Shown: positions 7,424 to 14,652 of the stretch, in pieces | How positions within the stretch are numbered: position 1 is the first letter of the stretch | Layout of the letters: each line of letters starts with the position of its first letter | Source of the DNA: Bacteroidales bacterium UBA3834 | GTDB taxonomy: Bacteria; Bacteroidota; Bacteroidia; Bacteroidales; P3 | Direction: 5' to 3' | Assembly (NCBI GenBank): GCA_002392965.1 | Contig: DGIA01000033.1 | Span: forward strand, 10,242 to 34,743 | DNA length: 24,502 nucleotides | Notes under the pieces: model-generated | Told to the model about the DNA's origin: nothing | Database searches by the model: none | What the model saw: only the letters and a program-made list of their open reading frames with translations | Translations under genes and position numbers: made by a program

Positions 7424-7792
7424 ATGATACAACAAGAAACCAGAATGACAGTTGCCGATAACAGCGGAGCCAAGAGCGCGCTGTGCATCCGTGTCCTCGG
7501 TGGAACCAAGAAGCGTTATGCTTCGATTGGTGATACCATCGTGGTGGCTATCAAGGATGCTATTCCTTCCGGCAACGTGAAGAAGGGTAGCGTGTCCAAA
7601 GCAGTCGTGGTGCGCACCAAGAAAGAGATTCGTCGCAATGATGGTTCGTACATCCGCTTCGACGACAATGCCTGCGTATTGCTCACCGCTGCCGATGAGC
7701 TCCGTGGCACCCGTATCTTCGGCCCCGTGGGTCGCGAATTGCGTGAGAAGCAGTTTATGAAGATTGTTTCCCTCGCTCCCGAAGTATTGTAA
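7424..7792 (+). CDS. rplN: 50S ribosomal protein L14
   Basis: 50S protein of the subunit interface and a binding site for silencing factor RsfS in other bacteria. The 122-residue length is exact for the family. It starts MIQQETRMTVADNSGAK and carries CIRVLGG, the SKAVVVRTKKEIRR segment, and the end FGPVGRELREKQFMKIVSLAPEVL in parts. Start ATG 7424. Nothing unusual. Confidence 0.98.
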   Translation: MIQQETRMTVADNSGAKSALCIRVLGGTKKRYASIGDTIVVAIKDAIPSGNVKKGSVSKAVVVRTKKEIRRNDGSYIRFDDNACVLLTAADELRGTRIFGPVGRELREKQFMKIVSLAPEVL

Positions 7793-7816
7793 ACAACAAA
7801 AGAAAAGAAGAGAACA

Positions 7817-8131
7817 ATGAAACTGCACGTTAAGAAAGGGGATATGGTTCAGGTGATCGCCGGCGACGACAAAGGTAAGATCGCCAAGGTCCTGAAGGTT
7901 TATCCCGAAAAGAACCGCGCCATCGTCGAGGGTGTCAACGTGAACAAAAAGCATACCAAGCCCAATGCGAAGAACACGCAGGGCGGTATAGTGGAGCAGG
8001 AAGCCCCTATCCACATTTCCAACCTCATGGTTGTGGTTGGCAAGACCCCCACTAAGATTGGCCGCCGTGTTGATGAAAAGACCGGCAAAATTGTCCGTTA
8101 TTCTAAAAAAACAGGGGAGGAGATTAAGTAA
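7817..8131 (+). CDS. rplX: 50S ribosomal protein L24
   Basis: Early assembly protein near the tunnel exit. 104 residues with an N-terminal KOW motif (KKGDMVQVIAGDDKGKIAKV), then VEGVNVNKKHTKP and a basic C-terminal part with RRVDEKTGKIVRYSKKTGEE. The stop overlaps the rplE start by one base (TAATG), so translation is probably coupled. The last codons ACA GGG GAG GAG also form a Shine-Dalgarno-like run for rplE. Confidence 0.97.
   Translation: MKLHVKKGDMVQVIAGDDKGKIAKVLKVYPEKNRAIVEGVNVNKKHTKPNAKNTQGGIVEQEAPIHISNLMVVVGKTPTKIGRRVDEKTGKIVRYSKKTGEEIK
8114..8122 (+). promoter_or_regulatory. Shine-Dalgarno-like run for rplE inside rplX
   Basis: GGGGAGGAG lies about 9-13 nt before the rplE ATG (8131), inside the final codons of rplX. 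It matches the anti-Shine-Dalgarno sequence well, but it also encodes conserved residues (Gly-Glu-Glu), so it may be coincidence. Most other genes here lack such a site. Confidence 0.45.
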
Positions 8132-8691
8132 TGGCATATATTCCGACTTTAAAAACCAAGTACAAAGAGGAGATTCTGCCCGCTCTGATGAAGGAGTATG
8201 GCTACAAAACCGTTATGCAGGCTCCCCGTTTGAAGAAAATCACGCTGAACCAGGGTCTTGGCAAGGCTGCCATCGCTGATAAAAAGGTTATCGACAAAGG
8301 TATCGAGGAGATGACGGCTATTACCGGTCAGAAGGCTGTTGCCACCAAGTCGCGTAAAGATATCTCGAATTTCAAACTGCGTCGCGGTATGCCTATCGGT
8401 GTCCGTGTGACCCTCCGTGGCGAGCGCATGTATGAGTTCCTGGAGCGTCTGGTTACTGCCTCTATTCCCCGTATCCGCGATTTCCGTGGCATCAATGACA
8501 AGGGTTTCGATGGCAAGGGTAACTACACTTTCGGTATTGCCGAGCAGATTATTTTCCCGGAGATTGACATTGACAAGATTGACCGTATCCAGGGTATGGA
8601 CATTACCTTTGTAACCTCGGCCAATACCGACAAAGAGGCAATGTCTCTGCTCAAAGAGTTTGGTTTACCGTTTAAGAATCAACAAAAATAA
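8131..8691 (+). CDS. rplE: 50S ribosomal protein L5
   Basis: Central protuberance protein that binds 5S rRNA and contacts P-site tRNA. 186 residues. Seen: LKTKYKEEILPALMKEY at the N-terminus, KKITLNQGLG, SRKDISNFKLRRGMPIGVRVTLRG, IPRIRDFRGI and the C-terminal GMDITFVTSANTDKEAM. The start overlaps the rplX stop by one base. A TACCTTTG box at 8604-8611 is coding sequence for Asp-Ile-Thr-Phe-Val and was not accepted as a promoter. Confidence 0.98.
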   Translation: MAYIPTLKTKYKEEILPALMKEYGYKTVMQAPRLKKITLNQGLGKAAIADKKVIDKGIEEMTAITGQKAVATKSRKDISNFKLRRGMPIGVRVTLRGERMYEFLERLVTASIPRIRDFRGINDKGFDGKGNYTFGIAEQIIFPEIDIDKIDRIQGMDITFVTSANTDKEAMSLLKEFGLPFKNQQK

Positions 8692-8696
8692 GCATA

Positions 8697-8996
8697 ATGG
8701 CTAAAGAATCGATTAAAGCAAGAGAGCGCAAGAGAGCTAAAATGGTTGCCAAGTACGCTGCCAAGCGCGCTGCCCTGAAGGAAATAGTTCGCACTGGTGA
8801 ACCTGAGGACGTCGAGAAGGCGGTTATTGCTCTTCAGAAACTTCCGAAGAATGCCTGCCCCATCCGTCAGCACAACCGTTGTCAGCTTACTGGTCGTCCG
8901 AAAGGATACATGCGCCAGTTCGGTATCTCGCGTATTAATTTCCGTGAGATGGCTGTTTCCGGCCTTATCCCGGGCGTAAAGAAAGCCAGTTGGTAA
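8697..8996 (+). CDS. rpsN: 30S ribosomal protein S14, long zinc-free form
   Basis: 30S head protein. 99 residues, the long form, with KARERKRAKMVAKYAAKRAAL at the N-terminus (written here in part) and the C-terminal CQLTGRPKGYMRQFGISRINFREMA in the second half. The paired CxxC zinc ligands of the short form are absent: only two isolated cysteines remain (in NACPI and NRCQL). It starts 5 nt after rplE. Its last codons overlap the likely -33 element of a promoter that would serve rpsH onward. Confidence 0.97.
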   Translation: MAKESIKARERKRAKMVAKYAAKRAALKEIVRTGEPEDVEKAVIALQKLPKNACPIRQHNRCQLTGRPKGYMRQFGISRINFREMAVSGLIPGVKKASW

Positions 8997-9020
8997 GAAA
9001 TTAATTTATTGGTAGCTTTG
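8990..9020 (+). promoter_or_regulatory. Likely Bacteroidota promoter upstream of rpsH
   Basis: TTG at 8990-8992, 20 nt, then TAGCTTTG at 9013-9020, matching the TTTG / N19-21 / TAnnTTTG consensus of Bacteroidota primary sigma promoters. The -33 part overlaps the end of rpsN and the -7 part lies in the 74-nt rpsN-rpsH gap, the longest gap in this half of the cluster. Transcription would begin about 9025-9030, leaving a leader of roughly 40 nt. An inverted repeat ATTGGT/ACCAAT (9008-9013 / 9035-9040) spans it. Sequence match seen; activity inferred. Confidence 0.55.
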
Positions 9021-9070
9021 CAAGTTGGCATAACACCAATACTACAAAACTTAAAATCAAAAATTACAAA

Positions 9071-9472
9071 ATGGTAACAGATCCTATTGCAGATTATCTG
9101 ACCCGTATGCGTAACGCCATTGCCGCCAAGCATCGTGTGGTCGAGATTCCCGGCTCCAAGCTCAAGAAGGAAATGACAAAAATCCTTTTCGAGAAGGGCT
9201 ACATCCTCAACTACAAATTTGAGAATGAGGGTGCTCACAACCAGAGCATCAAGATTGCTCTGAAATATCATCCCGTAACCAAGCAGTCGGCCATTGCCGA
9301 ACTGAAGCGTGTTTCGAGCCCCGGCCTTCGTAAGTATGTGTCGGTGGACGAGATGCCTCGCGTGTTGAACGGCCTCGGTATTGCCATCGTTTCCACGTCG
9401 AAAGGCCTGATGACCGACAAAGAGGCCCGCACGTTGAATGTTGGTGGTGAAGTTTTATGTTACATCAGCTAA
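9071..9472 (+). CDS. rpsH: 30S ribosomal protein S8
   Basis: Central-domain 16S rRNA-binding protein needed early in platform assembly; in E. coli it represses the spc operon. 133 residues. Visible: TDPIADYLTRMRNAIAAKH, IPGSKLKKEMTKILFEKGY, then RVSSPGLRKYVSVDEMPRVLNG and the C-terminal GIAIVSTSKGLMTDKEAR followed by VGGEVLCYIS. ATG at 9071. The upstream promoter-like element makes it a possible first gene of an extra transcript. Confidence 0.98.
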   Translation: MVTDPIADYLTRMRNAIAAKHRVVEIPGSKLKKEMTKILFEKGYILNYKFENEGAHNQSIKIALKYHPVTKQSAIAELKRVSSPGLRKYVSVDEMPRVLNGLGIAIVSTSKGLMTDKEARTLNVGGEVLCYIS

Positions 9473-9480
9473 TCAAATAG

Positions 9481-9486
9481 AGGAGG
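9481..9486 (+). promoter_or_regulatory. Strong Shine-Dalgarno sequence for rplF
   Basis: AGGAGG ends 7 nt before the rplF ATG at 9494, within GAGGAGGAAAGAAAATG. This is a full match to the core of the anti-Shine-Dalgarno sequence at optimal spacing, whereas nearly all other genes in the cluster have only A-rich leaders. Confidence 0.8.
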
Positions 9487-9493
9487 AAAGAAA

Positions 9494-10048
9494 ATGTCAA
9501 GAATTGGTAAAATGCCCATCCACCTGCCCAAAGGTGTTGAAGTGAAGATTGCTGATGGCAACGTACTGACCGTGAAAGGCCCGCTGGGAGAGCTTCAGCA
9601 GAAGGTTGATCCTATGATTGAAATGAAGGTCGAAGGCGGTGTGTTGCATTTCAACCGTCCGAACGATGAGAGAGAGACCAAAGCGAAGCATGGTCTTTAC
9701 CGCGCCCTTGCCGCCAATATGGTGAAAGGTGTCAGTGAAGGTTTCAAGACTGTTCAGGAAGTCATTGGCGTGGGTTATAAAGTTCAGGCTACTGGCAATG
9801 TGATGGAGATGGACCTCGGTTATTCTCACAAGATTTTCTTTGAGCTTGCTCCTGAAATCAAGGTTGAGACTGTCACCGAGAAAGGTAAAAACCCCATCAT
9901 CACGATGACCTGCTGCGACAAGCAGATTCTCGGTCAGGCTGCCGCCAAGATTCGTTCGTTGCGCAAACCGGAGCCTTACAAAGGCAAGGGTATCCGCTTC
10001 CAGGGCGAAGAGGTTCGTAAGAAAGCTGGTAAAGCAGCTGCTAAATAA
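9494..10048 (+). CDS. rplF: 50S ribosomal protein L6
   Basis: 50S protein near the factor-binding site and sarcin-ricin loop. 184 residues made of two similar domains. Seen: SRIGKMPIHLPKGVEV, NVLTVKGPLGEL, HGLYRALAANMVKGVSEGF, GVGYKVQATG, and the C-terminal signature RKPEPYKGKGIRF followed by EEVRKKAGK. The start at 9494 is fixed by the strong Shine-Dalgarno site 7 nt upstream. Confidence 0.98.
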   Translation: MSRIGKMPIHLPKGVEVKIADGNVLTVKGPLGELQQKVDPMIEMKVEGGVLHFNRPNDERETKAKHGLYRALAANMVKGVSEGFKTVQEVIGVGYKVQATGNVMEMDLGYSHKIFFELAPEIKVETVTEKGKNPIITMTCCDKQILGQAAAKIRSLRKPEPYKGKGIRFQGEEVRKKAGKAAAK

Positions 10049-10100
10049 AAAAGAAGGTAAAGAAAAAACTTTGCCAGAAAAGCCAAAAGAAAAAGTAATT

Positions 10101-10454
10101 ATGGCAACGAAAAAAGATATAAGAAGAACAAAGATTAAATTCCGCATTCGTCACAAAGTCAGCGGAACCGCTGAAATGCCCCGCCTGTCGGTGTTCAGAA
10201 GTAACAAGGAAATTTACGCCCAGGTGATTGACGATGTAAAAGGTGTGACACTGTCCGCGGCCTCTTCTCTGGAGAAGGGCTTCGAAAAGAGTGGCACAAA
10301 GAGCGAAGTGGCCGCCAAGGTCGGCAAGACTCTTGCAGAGCGCGCTATTGCCGCTGGTATCAACAAGGTTGTTTTTGACCGTAATGGTTACCTCTATCAT
10401 GGCCGCGTGAAGAGCTTGGCTGATGGTGCCAGAGAAGGTGGTTTAAAATTCTAA
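10101..10454 (+). CDS. rplR: 50S ribosomal protein L18
   Basis: 5S rRNA-binding protein of the central protuberance. The start at 10101 gives 117 residues beginning MATKKDIRRTKIKFRIRHK, the usual N-terminus. An in-frame TTG at 10071 would add ten residues with no family match, so I reject it. Also seen: RLSVFRSNKEIYAQVIDD, KVGKTLAERAIAAGI and VVFDRNGYLYHGRVKSLADG, ending AREGGLKF, all family hallmarks. It lies 52 nt after rplF and 6 nt before rpsE. Confidence 0.97.
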   Translation: MATKKDIRRTKIKFRIRHKVSGTAEMPRLSVFRSNKEIYAQVIDDVKGVTLSAASSLEKGFEKSGTKSEVAAKVGKTLAERAIAAGINKVVFDRNGYLYHGRVKSLADGAREGGLKF

Positions 10455-10460
10455 GAAGTC

Positions 10461-10979
10461 ATGGCAGAATTAAACATTAATAGAGTCAAATCGAGCGAGA
10501 TTGAATTTAAAGACCGTCTCGTCGCTATCAATCGCGTCACCAAGGTGACCAAAGGTGGTAGAACTTTCACTTTCGCCGCCATTGTCGTTATTGGAAATGA
10601 AAACGGTGTTGTGGGCTACGGACTTGGTAAAGCCAAGGAAGTCCAGGCCGCTGTGCAGAAAGGTGTTGACGATGCCAAAAAGAATCTTATCCGTGTTCCT
10701 GTGCTGAAAGGTACCATTCCTCATGAGCAGATGGGTAAGTACAGCGGTGCCAAAGTCTTTTTGAAACCTGCAGCTCCTGGTACCGGTGTTATCGCCGGCG
10801 GTGCTATGCGTGCCGTTTTGGAGAGCGTCGGTGTGAAAGATGTGCTTGCCAAGTGCAAGGGCTCTTCCAACCCTCACAGCGTGGTGAAGGCCACCATTAA
10901 TGCTCTTCTTCAGATGAAGGATCCTTACATGGTTGCCCAGCTCCGCGGTGTTTCCCTCGATAAAGTGTTTAACGGTTAA
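10461..10979 (+). CDS. rpsE: 30S ribosomal protein S5
   Basis: 30S protein at the mRNA channel, important for decoding accuracy; its N-terminal loop is the known site of spectinomycin-resistance changes. 172 residues. Visible: EFKDRLVAINRVTKVTKGGR, FAAIVVIGNENGVVGYGLGK, TIPHEQMGKYSGAKVFLKPA, GTGVIAGGAMRAVLE and GSSNPHSVVKATINAL. It starts 6 nt after rplR, with no strong Shine-Dalgarno site. Confidence 0.98.
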   Translation: MAELNINRVKSSEIEFKDRLVAINRVTKVTKGGRTFTFAAIVVIGNENGVVGYGLGKAKEVQAAVQKGVDDAKKNLIRVPVLKGTIPHEQMGKYSGAKVFLKPAAPGTGVIAGGAMRAVLESVGVKDVLAKCKGSSNPHSVVKATINALLQMKDPYMVAQLRGVSLDKVFNG

Positions 10980-10982
10980 AAT

Positions 10983-10989
10983 AGGAGGT
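10983..10989 (+). promoter_or_regulatory. Strong Shine-Dalgarno sequence for rpmD
   Basis: AGGAGGT lies with 7 nt spacing before the rpmD ATG at 10997. It is the longest match to the anti-Shine-Dalgarno sequence in the window and unusual for Bacteroidota. Confidence 0.8.
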
Positions 10990-10996
10990 CGTAATT

Positions 10997-11179
10997 ATGG
11001 CAGAAAAACTTAGAATCAAACAGGTGAGAAGCATTATTGGCCGTCCTGCACGCCAAAAACGCACGATGGAAGCTCTCGGTCTTCGCCGTATTAACCATAC
11101 CCGTGAGGTCGAAGCCACTCCTCAGATTCTTGGAATGATTGAGAGTGTCAAGCACCTTATCACCGTTGAATCAATTTAA
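10997..11179 (+). CDS. rpmD: 50S ribosomal protein L30
   Basis: Small 50S protein; 60 residues, the normal length. Visible: KLRIKQVRSIIGRPARQKRT, then LGLRRINHTREVE and GMIESVKHLITVE. It sits between rpsE and rplO as in most bacteria. The start is fixed by the AGGAGGT sequence 7 nt upstream. It is the smallest gene after rpmJ, so a strong initiation site may help keep its output matched to its neighbours; that is inference. Confidence 0.98.
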   Translation: MAEKLRIKQVRSIIGRPARQKRTMEALGLRRINHTREVEATPQILGMIESVKHLITVESI

Positions 11180-11208
11180 ATCACGTAAAGAAAGAAAGGA
11201 AAAAGATA

Positions 11209-11658
11209 ATGAACTTAAGTAATCTTAAACCCGCGGAAGGTTCCATCAAGCATTCGAAACGCATCGGTCGCGGTGCCGGTTCCGGAAAAGGCGGCACTTC
11301 CACTCGTGGTAATAAAGGTGCCAAGGCTCGTTCCGGTTATCATCAGAAGGTGGGCTTCGAGGGCGGTCAGATGCCTCTCTATCGTCGCGTGCCCAAGTTT
11401 GGTTTCAAAAATATCAATCGTGTTGAATATGTGGGCATCAATTTGGATACCCTCAATGCTCTTGCTGAATCCAAGAACATTACTGATTTCAACATTGAAG
11501 TTCTGATGCAGAACGGTCTCATCTCAGGCAAGGATCGCATCAAGATTCTTGGCCGCGGTGAGCTCGCCAAGGCTGTCAATGTGACTGCCCATGCTTTCTC
11601 GGCTACTGCCAAGAAGGCTATTGAGGACAAAGGCGGTGTCGCTACCGTTATTGAATAA
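11209..11658 (+). CDS. rplO: 50S ribosomal protein L15
   Basis: Late-assembling 50S protein with a basic, extended N-terminal arm. 149 residues. Seen: NLSNLKPAEGSIKHSKRIGR, GSGKGGTSTRGNKGAKARSG, FEGGQMPLYRRVPKFGFKN, and the C-terminal globular part with IKILGRGEL and KAVNVTAHAFSATAKKAIE. It starts 29 nt after rpmD and precedes secY by 14 nt, the conserved order. Confidence 0.98.
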   Translation: MNLSNLKPAEGSIKHSKRIGRGAGSGKGGTSTRGNKGAKARSGYHQKVGFEGGQMPLYRRVPKFGFKNINRVEYVGINLDTLNALAESKNITDFNIEVLMQNGLISGKDRIKILGRGELAKAVNVTAHAFSATAKKAIEDKGGVATVIE

Positions 11659-11672
11659 AACAAACTGTTACA

Positions 11673-13028
11673 ATGAAGCGATTTATACAGACACTTAAAA
11701 ACATCTGGTCGATTGAAGACTTGCGGAAGCGCATTTTATATACCCTCGGGTTGGTGCTTATCTACCGTATTGGTTCTTACGTTGTTCTTCCAGGTGTTGA
11801 CCCCTCGCAATTGCAGGGCCTGCAGAAACAGGGCTCGGAGGGTTTGATGGGCTTGCTCAATATGTTTTCGGGCGGCGCATTCTCCAATGCCTCGATTTTT
11901 GCCTTGGGTATCATGCCGTATATCACAGCATCCATCGTGATTCAGTTGTTGGTTATGGTGGTGCCCTATTTCCAGAAAATGCAACGCGATGGTGAAAGTG
12001 GCCGTAGAAAAATGAACCAAATCACCCGTTGGCTTACCGTCATAGTGACGGCCATGCAGGCTCCTGCCTACATCACGAACATGATGTATCAGCTTGGCGC
12101 CTCTTCGACCGCCATCTATCCCTTTGACGGCAGTGCTCCCTCGCTCTTCTTCTGGGTCTCCAGTATTATCATTCTGATTTGCGGAACCCTCTTTGTCATG
12201 TGGTTAGGTGAGCGCATTACCGACAAGGGTGTTGGTAATGGTATCTCGCTCCTCATTATGATTGGTATCATTGCCCGTCTGCCTTTCGCTCTCTTTGCGG
12301 AATTCATGTCTCGTTTGACTGAAAGCGGCGGTTTGGTAATGTTCCTCTTCGAACTGGTTGTACTGCTGGTTGTCATTTTGCTTGTCATTCTTCTGGTTCA
12401 GGGAACCCGTCGTATTCCTGTGCAGTATGCCAAGCGTATTGTCGGCAACAAACAGTATGGTGGTGTCCGTCAGTACATCCCCATCAAAGTCAATGCTGCA
12501 GGTGTGATGCCTATCATTTTTGCTCAGGCCATCATGTTCCTGCCTATCACCTTCATGGGATTCTCTGGCAACAGCAGTTCCAAGTTCGCTATGGCTTTCG
12601 CCGATTATAACAGTTTCTGGTACAATCTGGTCTTCGCCATTCTCGTTGTGGTGTTCACCTACTTCTATACTGCCATTGCCATCAACCCCAATCAGATGGC
12701 TGATGACATGAAGAAGAACGGTGGTTTTATTCCCGGCGTGAAACCTGGCAAGAAGACGGCCGAGTATCTTGAAAGCATTCTTTCCAAGATTACCCTCCCG
12801 GGCTCTATCTTCCTGGCCATCGTGGCTATCCTGCCGGCAATCATCCGCCTGTTTGGTGTGAATACCCAGTTCGCCCAGTTCTATGGCGGCACCTCACTGC
12901 TCATTCTTGTCGGTGTCATTCTCGACACCCTCCAGCAGATTGAGAGCCACCTTCTGATGCGTCATTATGACGGTCTCACCAAGACTGGTCGCATTAAGGG
13001 TCGTACCTCCATGTCCATCCAAGCTTAA
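11673..13028 (+). CDS. secY: Preprotein translocase channel SecY
   Basis: Inner-membrane channel of the Sec system, which with SecE and SecG exports unfolded proteins. Those exported include the signal-peptide-bearing peptidase downstream. 451 residues with the expected ten hydrophobic segments. Seen: LRKRILYTLGLVLIYRIGSY (first segment), PGVDP, the plug-region stretch FSGGAFSNASIFALGIMPYI, the GERITDKGVGNGISL loop, QGTRRIPVQYAKR on the cytosolic loop, and the C-terminal tail ending TSMSIQA. Start ATG 11673, 14 nt after rplO. Confidence 0.98.
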   Translation: MKRFIQTLKNIWSIEDLRKRILYTLGLVLIYRIGSYVVLPGVDPSQLQGLQKQGSEGLMGLLNMFSGGAFSNASIFALGIMPYITASIVIQLLVMVVPYFQKMQRDGESGRRKMNQITRWLTVIVTAMQAPAYITNMMYQLGASSTAIYPFDGSAPSLFFWVSSIIILICGTLFVMWLGERITDKGVGNGISLLIMIGIIARLPFALFAEFMSRLTESGGLVMFLFELVVLLVVILLVILLVQGTRRIPVQYAKRIVGNKQYGGVRQYIPIKVNAAGVMPIIFAQAIMFLPITFMGFSGNSSSKFAMAFADYNSFWYNLVFAILVVVFTYFYTAIAINPNQMADDMKKNGGFIPGVKPGKKTAEYLESILSKITLPGSIFLAIVAILPAIIRLFGVNTQFAQFYGGTSLLILVGVILDTLQQIESHLLMRHYDGLTKTGRIKGRTSMSIQA

Positions 13029-13044
13029 TACCCTTGCATAAAGA

Positions 13045-13818
13045 ATGATTCTGCTCAAGACCAAAGAAGAAATCGAGCTCATACGTGACGCAGCCCTCCT
13101 CGTCGGGAAAACTCTCGCCGAGGTGGGCCGTCATATCCGTCCAGGTGTTACTACGGCGTATCTCGACAAGATTGGCGAGCAGTTCATCCGTGACAATGGT
13201 GGCATTCCGATGTGCAAAGGTTTCGAGGGTTTTCCCTCAGCTCTTTGCATCTCGGTCAATGATGTGGTGGTGCACGGTATTCCTGGCGATCTCTTCATCA
13301 AGGAAGGCGACAATGTATCGGTTGACATTGTCGTCAAACTCAATGGCTATGTCGGTGATTCCGCCTACACATTTGCTGTTGGCGAGGTCAGCCCCGAAGT
13401 CCATCGTCTGATGAAGGTTACCCGCGAAGCCCTCTACATTGGCCTCGACCTATGCAAACCTGGCAACCGTGTCGGTGACATCAGTCATGCAGTACAGATG
13501 CATTGCGAGAAGAACGGCTACAATGTGGTACGTGAACTTTGTGGCCACGGTGTTGGTTTCGATATGCATGAATCGCCGAATGTCCCCAATTTCGGGGTCA
13601 AAGGTACAGGTCCTCTGCTTAAAGAAGGCATGGTCATAGCTGTCGAGCCGATGGTGTGCATGGGGTCGAAAAATGTGAAATTCTCTCAGGAAGATGGTTG
13701 GACCTGCCGTACCCGTGACGGCAAACCGGCTGCCCATTACGAGCATACGGTAGCCATCACTGCCAACGGGCCGGACATCCTCTCTTCCTTTGATTTCATC
13801 GAAAACAATAATCAGTAA
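13045..13818 (+). CDS. map: Methionine aminopeptidase, type I
   Basis: Removes the initiator methionine from nascent proteins after deformylation; cytoplasmic, at the ribosome. 257 residues, typical of the short type I enzyme. The full metal site can be placed: His77 (VVHGIPG), Asp94 and Asp105 (VDIVVKLNGYVGDSA), His168 (CGHGVGFDMHESP), Glu201 (AVEPMV) and Glu233 (HYEHTVAIT). The position between secY and infA, without an intervening adk, matches the Bacteroidota order. Start ATG 13045, 16 nt after secY. Confidence 0.97.
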   Translation: MILLKTKEEIELIRDAALLVGKTLAEVGRHIRPGVTTAYLDKIGEQFIRDNGGIPMCKGFEGFPSALCISVNDVVVHGIPGDLFIKEGDNVSVDIVVKLNGYVGDSAYTFAVGEVSPEVHRLMKVTREALYIGLDLCKPGNRVGDISHAVQMHCEKNGYNVVRELCGHGVGFDMHESPNVPNFGVKGTGPLLKEGMVIAVEPMVCMGSKNVKFSQEDGWTCRTRDGKPAAHYEHTVAITANGPDILSSFDFIENNNQ

Positions 13819-13837
13819 TAACAACAAACGGTAAGGA

Positions 13838-14056
13838 ATGGCAAAACAGGCATCCATACAACTTGACGGAACCGTCACCGAATCGCTCGGTAACGCCATG
13901 TTCCGCGTCGAATTGGAGAATGGGCATCAGATTATTGCCCATATCTCCGGCAAGATGCGCATGCACTACATCAAGATTCTGCCCGGCGACAAGGTGCAGA
14001 TTGAGATGTCTCCCTATGACCTCACGAAGGGTCGTATCACTTACCGCCACAAATAA
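13838..14056 (+). CDS. infA: Translation initiation factor IF-1
   Basis: Small OB-fold factor that occupies the 30S A site during initiation. The 72-residue length is exact. Visible: DGTVTESLGNAMFRVELENG, IIAHISGKMRMHYIKILPGD and the end SPYDLTKGRITYRHK. Start ATG 13838, 19 nt after map. A 53-nt gap leads to rpmJ. Confidence 0.98.
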   Translation: MAKQASIQLDGTVTESLGNAMFRVELENGHQIIAHISGKMRMHYIKILPGDKVQIEMSPYDLTKGRITYRHK

Positions 14057-14109
14057 GGCTCCTGCCCAATAAGAAGAAAAAGTAACAACAAGATTAATAA
14101 TTACACAAA

Positions 14110-14226
14110 ATGAAAGTAAGAGTCTCTGTCAAGAAAAGATCGCCCGAATGCAAAGTGGTGCGCCGCCACGGGGTGGTCTATGTGATCAACAAAAAAAATC
14201 CTAAATTCAAGCAAAGACAAGGATAA
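14110..14226 (+). CDS. rpmJ: 50S ribosomal protein L36, zinc-free form
   Basis: The smallest ribosomal protein, 38 residues, bound to 23S rRNA. Read by hand: MKVRVSVKKRSPEC, KVVRRHGVVYVINKKNPKF, KQRQG, then TAA. In the zinc-binding form three Cys and one His hold a metal at positions 11, 14, 27 and 33; here only Cys14 remains (Ser11, Asn27, Phe33), so zinc binding is lost. From memory this is the usual Bacteroidota form. It lies between infA and rpsM, the conserved place. Confidence 0.97.
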   Translation: MKVRVSVKKRSPECKVVRRHGVVYVINKKNPKFKQRQG

Positions 14227-14256
14227 TTAAAAAAACAAACAGAATAAAAAGAATTT

Positions 14257-14634
14257 ATGGCACGTATTGCAGGTATTGACTTACCCAAGAACAAAAGAGG
14301 AGAGATAGGCTTGACCTATATCTTCGGAATCGGACGTAGCACAGCCAAGGAGATTCTGGCCAAAGCCGGTATCGACGAAGGCAAGAAAGTGCAGGATTGG
14401 ACCGACGACGAGCAGAACACCCTCCGTAACATCATCAACGATGAGTACAAAGTGGAAGGCGCCCTCCGCTCGGAAGTCCAAATGAACATCAAGCGACTGA
14501 TGGATATCGGCTGCTACCGCGGCATCCGTCACCGTCTTGGCCTCCCCCTGCGCGGACAGAGCACCAAGAACAACGCCCGTACTCGCAAGGGTAAGAAGAA
14601 AACAATCGCTAACAAGAAGAAAGCTACCAAGTAA
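14257..14634 (+). CDS. rpsM: 30S ribosomal protein S13
   Basis: 30S head protein that contacts the large subunit and P-site tRNA. 125 residues. Visible: ARIAGIDLPKNKRGEIGLTY, IFGIGRSTAKEILAKAGID, then IKRLMDIGCYRGIRHRLGLP, LRGQSTKNNARTRKGKKK and a lysine-rich tail. Start ATG 14257, 30 nt after rpmJ. An 83-nt structured gap follows. Confidence 0.98.
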   Translation: MARIAGIDLPKNKRGEIGLTYIFGIGRSTAKEILAKAGIDEGKKVQDWTDDEQNTLRNIINDEYKVEGALRSEVQMNIKRLMDIGCYRGIRHRLGLPLRGQSTKNNARTRKGKKKTIANKKKATK

Positions 14635-14652
14635 GAATTAGGTTGTAGCACC

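Noticed and set aside
7103..8137. Long open frame of 344 codons on the minus strand opposite rpsQ-rplX
   Set aside because: It lies across four certain ribosomal protein genes, has no family features I recognise, and is a shadow of their biased codon use.
8604..8611. TACCTTTG box in rplE as an internal promoter upstream of rpsN
   Set aside because: It encodes the conserved L5 stretch Asp-Ile-Thr-Phe-Val, and the nearest TTG is 22 nt away, outside the usual spacing.
10071..10100. TTG at 10071 as the rplR start
   Set aside because: The ten added residues have no family match, and an ATG at 10101 gives the standard L18 N-terminus.
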